From: Arcticibacter svalbardensis MN12-7
GTDB taxonomy: Bacteria > Bacteroidota > Bacteroidia > Sphingobacteriales > Sphingobacteriaceae
DNA length: 48,417 nucleotides
Direction: 5' to 3'
Assembly (NCBI RefSeq): GCF_000403135.1
Contig: NZ_AQPN01000071.1
Coordinates: 1 to 48,417, forward strand
Program-made: the position numbers and the translations under genes
Part shown: in pieces, positions 43,707 through 48,417 of the stretch
Layout of the letters: every line of letters starts with the position of its first letter
Position numbering within the stretch: the stretch's first letter is position 1
Notes under the pieces: generated by a model
The model's database searches: none
What the model saw: only the letters and a program-made list of their open reading frames with translations
Told to the model about the DNA's origin: nothing

Positions 43707-45725
43707 ATGAAAACAAAATCGGGGGTGCGTAAATTTTTCAAAAGACTGACTTATTCAGTTTCACTGTTGCTGATGTTCCTTTCATCAGAGTCATTCGCAC
43801 AAGCAGACACTTCCCGCACCTTAAAAGAAGTCAAGGTATCAACCTCTTCTATTCCACAAGTACAAACCGTCAATCCATCGCAGCAAGTTAACGCAGACGA
43901 CTTCAAACGCTACAATGCCTTTAATGTGGCAGACGCCATCAAAAACTTTTCGGGTGTCAGCATCAAAGACTACGGCGGTATTGGGGGAATAAAAACAGTA
44001 TCGGTACGAAGTCTTGGAGCCAACCATACCGGTGTGCTCTATGATGGCGTTCAACTCACCGATGCACAAAACGGACAGATCGATCTGGGTACCATCAATC
44101 TCGACAACGTAGAATCCATAACCCTCTTTAACGGAACGTCGGAAGATATTTGTCAGCCCGCCCGTTCATTTGCATCCTCCAGCATACTGATGATTAAAAC
44201 CATCTGGCCCCGTTTTGAATCCCAAAAGCCAACTCATCTCTCACTTAATTACAAAACAGGTTCATTTGGATTGATCAACCCTTCCTTCGTTTGGCAACAA
44301 CGGATCAGCAAACAATGGTCGTTTAGCATGGCCAACAACTGGCAGAAGGCCAATGGCCGCTACAAATACAAAGTGGATGGAGATGGATCGGATACGTTGG
44401 CCACCCGCAATAATGCCAGTTTAGAATCCCTGCAAAGTAATGCTTCCCTTTTTTGGAGTCGCAATGACAGTAACCGTTTTCATTTCCGGATTAATTACTA
44501 TCGTGCAGATCGTGGACTTCCCGGTGCAGTCGTTTATTACAACCCCACGTCCAATCAGCATCTTTGGAACCGTGACCTATTTTTACAAAGCGGATACGAA
44601 AAACAATGGGACAATGGATTCCACCTGCTTCTCAATGCAAAGTACGCTAAAAACTATATTCGCTATCTGGATCCCGATTTCCTGAATGAAGCAGGAGAGC
44701 TCAATCAAAAATACACTCAGACTGAAATCTATCAATCTGCAGCCCTTTCCTATGCACTTTCTAAAAATTGGGAGATTTCCTATTCCAGTGACGTTACATG
44801 GAACGCTTTAAAAACCAATTTGGTTAACTACGATTACCCGGAACGATTTACCTACTTAAATGTCCTGGCATCACGGTTTAGCTGGAATAAATATACTTTC
44901 CAGGGAAACCTGCTCAATACGCATATTACGGAACAGATTCAAACCGGATCGGCAGCACCATCGAAAACTGTTTGGTCGCCAGCCCTGTCCGCCACCTATA
45001 AACCAAGCGAGCATTCCCCTTTTCTGATCAGGGCATTTTATAAAGATATATTTCGCAACCCTACTTTCAACGATTTGTATTATACCCGTCTGGGCAACCG
45101 TACATTGAAACCTGAATTAGCCAAACAAGTAAACCTCGGCATCACCTACAGCAAGGCTTACACACACCTGTTGAATTATTTAACCATTACTGCCGATGCC
45201 TACTACAACCACGTAAAAGATAAAATCATTGCCATCCCAAATAAAGATCTATTTACATGGACGATGCTGAACTTAGGAAAAGTGGAGATCAAAGGTCTGG
45301 ATCTGGGGATAAAAACAGAACTTCCACTAAGCTCTTCCCTGCAAGGATCAATCTCCGGAAACTATACCTACCAGGAAGCGATTGACATAACTGATCCCTC
45401 GTCATCTGTCTACTTAAATCAAATTCCGTATACACCCGAACATACTGCTGCTGTAAATGCAGGCATTCATAACAATCGCTTTAGTCTTTATTACAACCAG
45501 ATTGTGTCCTCTTCCCGCTATTTTTTACGGGAGAACCTCCCAGAAAACTATGTTCCCGGATTTACAGTAAGTGATGCATCTGCTAGTTACCAGTTTTTTG
45601 CAGGAGGAAATGCAATCAACTTTTCCACCGAACTTAATAACATCTTCAATAATTCGTATGCCTTCATCCGGAGTTTCCCTATGCCTGGGCGCTCTGTCCG
45701 ATTTTCTTTTCAAATAAAAATTTAA
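43707..45725 (+). CDS. btuB: TonB-dependent vitamin B12 receptor (BtuB-type)
   Basis: A 672-residue outer-membrane receptor. Signal peptide: about 31 residues ending SSESFAQ. The plug (about 35-160) has FNVADAIKNFSGVSIKDYGG, SVRSLGANHTGVLYDGVQLT and the typical TLFNGTSEDICQPARSFASS. A 22-strand barrel follows, closing with SVRFSFQIKI. The cobalamin riboswitch just upstream makes the substrate nearly certain: cobalamins or related corrinoids. It is followed after 33 bases by a BtuG-like lipoprotein; no btuFCD genes are in the window. Confidence 0.95.
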   Translation: MKTKSGVRKFFKRLTYSVSLLLMFLSSESFAQADTSRTLKEVKVSTSSIPQVQTVNPSQQVNADDFKRYNAFNVADAIKNFSGVSIKDYGGIGGIKTVSVRSLGANHTGVLYDGVQLTDAQNGQIDLGTINLDNVESITLFNGTSEDICQPARSFASSSILMIKTIWPRFESQKPTHLSLNYKTGSFGLINPSFVWQQRISKQWSFSMANNWQKANGRYKYKVDGDGSDTLATRNNASLESLQSNASLFWSRNDSNRFHFRINYYRADRGLPGAVVYYNPTSNQHLWNRDLFLQSGYEKQWDNGFHLLLNAKYAKNYIRYLDPDFLNEAGELNQKYTQTEIYQSAALSYALSKNWEISYSSDVTWNALKTNLVNYDYPERFTYLNVLASRFSWNKYTFQGNLLNTHITEQIQTGSAAPSKTVWSPALSATYKPSEHSPFLIRAFYKDIFRNPTFNDLYYTRLGNRTLKPELAKQVNLGITYSKAYTHLLNYLTITADAYYNHVKDKIIAIPNKDLFTWTMLNLGKVEIKGLDLGIKTELPLSSSLQGSISGNYTYQEAIDITDPSSSVYLNQIPYTPEHTAAVNAGIHNNRFSLYYNQIVSSSRYFLRENLPENYVPGFTVSDASASYQFFAGGNAINFSTELNNIFNNSYAFIRSFPMPGRSVRFSFQIKI

Positions 45726-45758
45726 TCTCCGAATCTTTAAAAATTAAAATAAACTAAT

Positions 45759-46832
45759 ATGAAACAACTAAAACTCAAATTTCTGCTCTCTTCTTTACTT
45801 GTACTGACCATTCTTGGATCTTGTAAAAAAGACAGAATAGAGGACGGATCAGGAACTGAGCCAACGGCGGAACGTCAGGGAATCTATGTTTTAAGTCAGG
45901 GAGGTATCAATCTTAACAATTCAACACTCTCCTATTTTGACTACGACAATCGTGCATTTACCTTTGATCAGTTCAATAAAGTGAACAACCGCGGACTTGG
46001 CGATACGGGTAATGATGTACAAGTGTACGGATCAAAAATGTACATTGTAGTAAACGTATCTAGTACAATAGAAGTGGTTAACGCCCGAACTGCGGTATCA
46101 ATTAAAAAGATTGACGTGAAGAACGGAACAACTGCAAGACAACCCCGTAGTATTGTATTTGACAAAAACAAAGCATTCATTTCTTGTTTCGACGGTACAG
46201 TAGCCGTAATGGACACCGCATCCTTAACGATTGACAAATACATTACCGTAGGCCGTAACCCAGAAGGAATGGCTATAGCAAATGGAAAGTTGTATGTAGC
46301 TAATTCAGGTGGTCTGGGTTGGCCCAATAATTATGACAAAACCGTTTCCGTTATTGATTTGACTACACTTACTGAAACCAAAAAAATTACAGTGGTTGAT
46401 AATCCAGGAAGCGTTGTTGCGGATCAATATGGTGACGTTTATGTATTATCAGTTGGTAACTATACCACAATCAACGCCAGCATGGCTATCATTGATAGCA
46501 AGACAGATGTAGTTAAATCACAAAAAGACTTTACCAGTGGATCAATAGCCATCAGTGGCGATTATGCTTATATTACAAAATGGGATGGCACGGTTCAGTT
46601 ATTCAATGTAAAAACAGAACTTCTTGAAAAAGAAAACTTTATCAGCGATGGAACAAGTATAACATCCCCATATGGAGTTGCTGTAGATGATATTTCAGGC
46701 GAAGTATTTGTAACTGATGCAAAAAATTATTCAACAAATGGAGAAGTATTCTGTTTTGATAAAACGGGAACATTAAGATATCGTATTAACGTAGGAATCA
46801 GCCCAAGCAAAGTTGTCTTTATTAATAAATAG
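45759..46832 (+). CDS. btuG: BtuG-like B12-binding surface lipoprotein
   Basis: A 357-residue lipoprotein (signal FLLSSLLVLTILGSCKKD, lipobox Cys about residue 22) with YncE/DUF5074-type beta-propeller repeats: GIYVLSQGGINLNNSTLSYF, GNDVQVYGSKMYIVVNVSS, NPEGMAIANGKLYVANSGG, YGVAVDDISGEVFVTDAKN. About seven blades are visible. In gut Bacteroides the homologue BtuG binds B12 very tightly on the cell surface and delivers it to BtuB. Its place directly after btuB under a B12 riboswitch supports the same job here. A BtuG-type symbol is therefore by family and context. Confidence 0.85.
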   Translation: MKQLKLKFLLSSLLVLTILGSCKKDRIEDGSGTEPTAERQGIYVLSQGGINLNNSTLSYFDYDNRAFTFDQFNKVNNRGLGDTGNDVQVYGSKMYIVVNVSSTIEVVNARTAVSIKKIDVKNGTTARQPRSIVFDKNKAFISCFDGTVAVMDTASLTIDKYITVGRNPEGMAIANGKLYVANSGGLGWPNNYDKTVSVIDLTTLTETKKITVVDNPGSVVADQYGDVYVLSVGNYTTINASMAIIDSKTDVVKSQKDFTSGSIAISGDYAYITKWDGTVQLFNVKTELLEKENFISDGTSITSPYGVAVDDISGEVFVTDAKNYSTNGEVFCFDKTGTLRYRINVGISPSKVVFINK

Positions 46833-46966
46833 CAGGCACTTATTCTTCAATGCTTAAGAACTACATAAATTGCTAGCATGTTGACTACTGATTTTATATT
46901 CCATTTAGAAATTCAGTATCGGATAATAAAGAATTGCAATTTTGCTTCTGAATTCAAATCAAAAAT

Positions 46967-47020
46967 CATATAAAATAAAACCCAGGTAAGATCAGTCTTA
47001 TCGGGGTTTTATTTTATATG
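46967..47020. terminator. Bidirectional terminator after btuG
   Basis: A perfect 17-bp stem joins CATATAAAATAAAACCC (46967-46983) and GGGTTTTATTTTATATG (47004-47020), with an inner 5-bp stem TAAGA/TCTTA. It is A-rich on the left and T-rich on the right, so it can stop transcription from both the cassette and the leftward gene ending at 47048. Confidence 0.9.
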
Positions 47021-47047
47021 ATTAATTAATTGTCTTGTTTAAACTAC

Positions 47048-47494
47048 TTAAAGCTCATATTTATATTTGCCATTTAATTTAGTTCCTTTAATGCGACCTG
47101 CTTTAAATAAAGAGGCTAGTTTAACAATAACCGCTTTGCCCAATTTATCAGCATCTTTTTCGGGTTCTAATTCTTGAATCTTACTCACTACTTCCGAATT
47201 AAAAGAGGCTCCTAAAGTTGATAATATGTAAGCCAGTTTTTTATCCATTTTATCATCAGCATTAAATTGTTCGGGAACAGCTAGTGGCTTGCTTGGTTTC
47301 AAAGCAGGAACTTTCTTTCCGCGAACAGATTTAACTTTTTCAACCGATGTATCTGACGCCGGCTTTGCATTTGCTTTAGGTGCTGATCCTGAGAATGATT
47401 CTAGAGCAGATTGAGCTTTATTAAGTTCAATTTGTAGAGTGCTAACTTTTTCCTGTAAAAAAGTAATAATGTCCTGCTCTGTAACTTTTGCCAT
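47048..47494 (-). CDS. Small basic coiled-coil hypothetical protein
   Basis: A 148-residue protein with three parts: an N-terminal coiled coil (VTEQDIITFLQEKVSTLQIE), a Lys/Ala/Pro/Ser-rich disordered linker (about 38-75), and a folded C-terminal domain (about 80-148) with NADDKMDKKLAYILSTLG and LFKAGRIKGTKLNGKYKYEL, which could be a winged-helix-like DNA-binding fold. I do not recognise the family. High Lys and Ala content recalls histone-like or nucleoid proteins, but that is a guess. It is monocistronic. Confidence 0.65.
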   Translation of the reverse strand: MAKVTEQDIITFLQEKVSTLQIELNKAQSALESFSGSAPKANAKPASDTSVEKVKSVRGKKVPALKPSKPLAVPEQFNADDKMDKKLAYILSTLGASFNSEVVSKIQELEPEKDADKLGKAVIVKLASLFKAGRIKGTKLNGKYKYEL

Positions 47495-47674
47495 ATCGAA
47501 TTTATTTTATATGTGTGAAATGTAAATATGTGAATAAATTATCTAAACGGAATAATATATAAAATAGTTTAACATATTTTCGAGATGAGACTTATTTATA
47601 CAAAAACTTCACAACAATTGGCATCGCTTAAATCTTACCAATAAGAAAATAATGTCGCTTTTGTTAGTCAGCAA

Positions 47675-47754
47675 AAAAGCTACAACTTTTTTATCGTAAT
47701 TTTTTTAGCAATCAATAATTCAATAACTGGATTATTGATTGCTAAAAGCTACAA
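47675..47754. repeat. 17-bp dyad flanked by 11-bp direct repeats
   Basis: The stem TTTTAGCAATCAATAAT (47703-47719) pairs perfectly with 47731-47747 around an 11-base loop. The same 11 bases, AAAAGCTACAA, occur on the left (47675-47685) and at the right end (47744-47754). This could be a miniature element remnant, or a strong hairpin of an unrecognised transcript. Confidence 0.6.
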
Positions 47755-47833
47755 TCTTAAAATTGGTATGGACTATAAACTATTTTTATTTTTAGGTAAA
47801 GGAAATTTGATTTGATAAATAAACCTGCTGTTG

Positions 47834-47871
47834 CGATCTTTTATATTGAGAAAATAAAAGATCGAATTTTT
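47834..47871 (+). terminator. Orphan terminator-like hairpin
   Basis: CGATCTTTTAT (47834-47844) pairs perfectly with ATAAAAGATCG (47854-47864), loop 9, followed by AATTTTTAG. It looks like an intrinsic terminator, yet no gene ends here. TAAAAGATCGAA recurs at 48101-48112. Confidence 0.55.
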
Positions 47872-48188
47872 AGTATAAGCGGCACTAATGCTTGAAATTT
47901 AAAGAAAAGACTCGTTAACAAAAAAGGTAAAACTGTATTATTCTAAACCAGACTTTTGGAGCCAATTAAGCCCTGTGATAGATACAAGAAGAATTACGGA
48001 ACTGTAACTTTTGGAGGAACGATATTTATTACCCAAAAACCTTACTCACAAGTTTTAATATCTTCCATGTTTCTTCAAATAATTAAAGGGCATAATCTGG
48101 TAAAAGATCGAACCTTAAAATGTTATCCAACCTGAATAGAACCAGGTAAGACCGATATAAAGGCATGGAGATATAAACGCCATTTGTG

Positions 48189-48266
48189 GCTTGCTTAGAG
48201 CTTGCTTCTGGCTTGCATCCGGCTTGCTTGTTCGACTCCATGCGAACAAGCAAGCCAGATGCAAGC
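48189..48266. repeat. 11-bp tandem repeats within a large palindrome
   Basis: GCTTGC recurs at 48189, 48200, 48211 and 48222, an exact 11-bp period. The last two units form the left arm (48211-48234, GCTTGCATCCGGCTTGCTTG plus TTCG) of an inverted repeat whose right arm is 48243-48266, with one mismatch in 24 and an 8-base spacer. A minus-strand frame through it (48370-48083) encodes KQAGCKPEASSKQ and is probably not real. Confidence 0.75.
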
Positions 48267-48417
48267 GCTAAGGAACGAACAACCAAGCTTTCGCTAATCC
48301 TGTTTGGTCGGAGCAGAGATCCATTAGTTATTATGTTTTTATTATCGAAATAGCACCTTCTTCTTATCAAGCCACAATAAATAATACACTCGAATTAATT
48401 ATCAGGCCATTAATATA

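Larger units (their letters stand above)
47495..48417. other. Gene-free end of the window
   Basis: About 920 bases with no gene I can support on either strand, only the three dyads listed separately (47703-47747, 47834-47864, 48211-48266). It may encode a structured RNA, but I could not identify a known family. Confidence 0.4.

Noticed and set aside
48083-48370. A 95-residue minus-strand frame at the window end
   Set aside because: Its middle is a translation of the 11-bp repeat palindrome (KQAGCKPEASSKQ) and the flanks show no domain; more likely chance.
1-48417. tRNA or rRNA genes
   Set aside because: I saw no cloverleaf-like or conserved rRNA sequence in the gaps; only the cobalamin riboswitch is a recognisable structured RNA.

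Overview
The window looks like chromosomal DNA from an AT-rich member of the Bacteroidota, most likely Sphingobacteriaceae (Pedobacter-like). I infer this from the gene families (DUF2851, DUF3072, a Rho with a long disordered insert, a zinc-ligand-less Tgt, a BtuG-like B12 lipoprotein) and from promoters of the Bacteroidota type, TTG-N18-20-TAnnTTTG. No database search was possible, so family names rest on motifs read by eye.

Layout. 1-9.3 kb is an accessory, eroded zone. It holds a decayed secreted beta-propeller gene, a GAF histidine kinase, DUF3072, an acyltransferase, an HD hydrolase, a DoxX-like membrane protein, a second decayed secreted-protein gene, a ClC channel missing its N-terminal half that abuts a compositionally different DHFR-family gene, and a 322-residue orphan family. 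9.3-16.6 kb is a leftward housekeeping block: thioredoxin, PhnP-like MBL hydrolase, LolA-like carrier, FtsK, PspC-like protein, DUF2851, PyrF. 16.8-19.6 kb reads rightward as rho-pssA-purS and ends in a strong terminator.

19.7-26.2 kb is a leftward TetR-OMF-MFP-RND efflux operon. Both the RND pump gene and the outer-membrane channel gene carry a single-base deletion, while the adaptor and regulator are intact. 26.5-39.2 kb is core again: HPt, FolK, SppA, a PolX-like PHP protein with an altered polymerase site, GT9, a SixA-like phosphatase, then a leftward operon GT2-ECF sigma-RsmG-DprA. That operon is divergent from tgt-lptF/G-EamA, and the two promoters interleave.

39.2-40.2 kb has no gene and contains a degenerate 66-bp tandem repeat. 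40.2-43.4 kb holds a large cell-surface protein that appears to join a zinc-metallopeptidase-like domain, a TolB-like propeller and a C-terminal outer-membrane barrel, followed by a small LapA-like protein. 43.4-46.8 kb is a vitamin B12 capture cassette: promoter, cobalamin riboswitch, BtuB-type TonB receptor, BtuG-like lipoprotein and terminator. The last 1.4 kb has a small lysine-rich protein and a gene-free stretch with three strong dyads, one built from 11-bp repeats.

Best leads: the metallopeptidase-propeller-barrel protein, the paired lesions in the efflux operon (one at a canonical slippery heptamer), the interleaved promoters, and the structured repeats at 39.3 and 47.7-48.3 kb.
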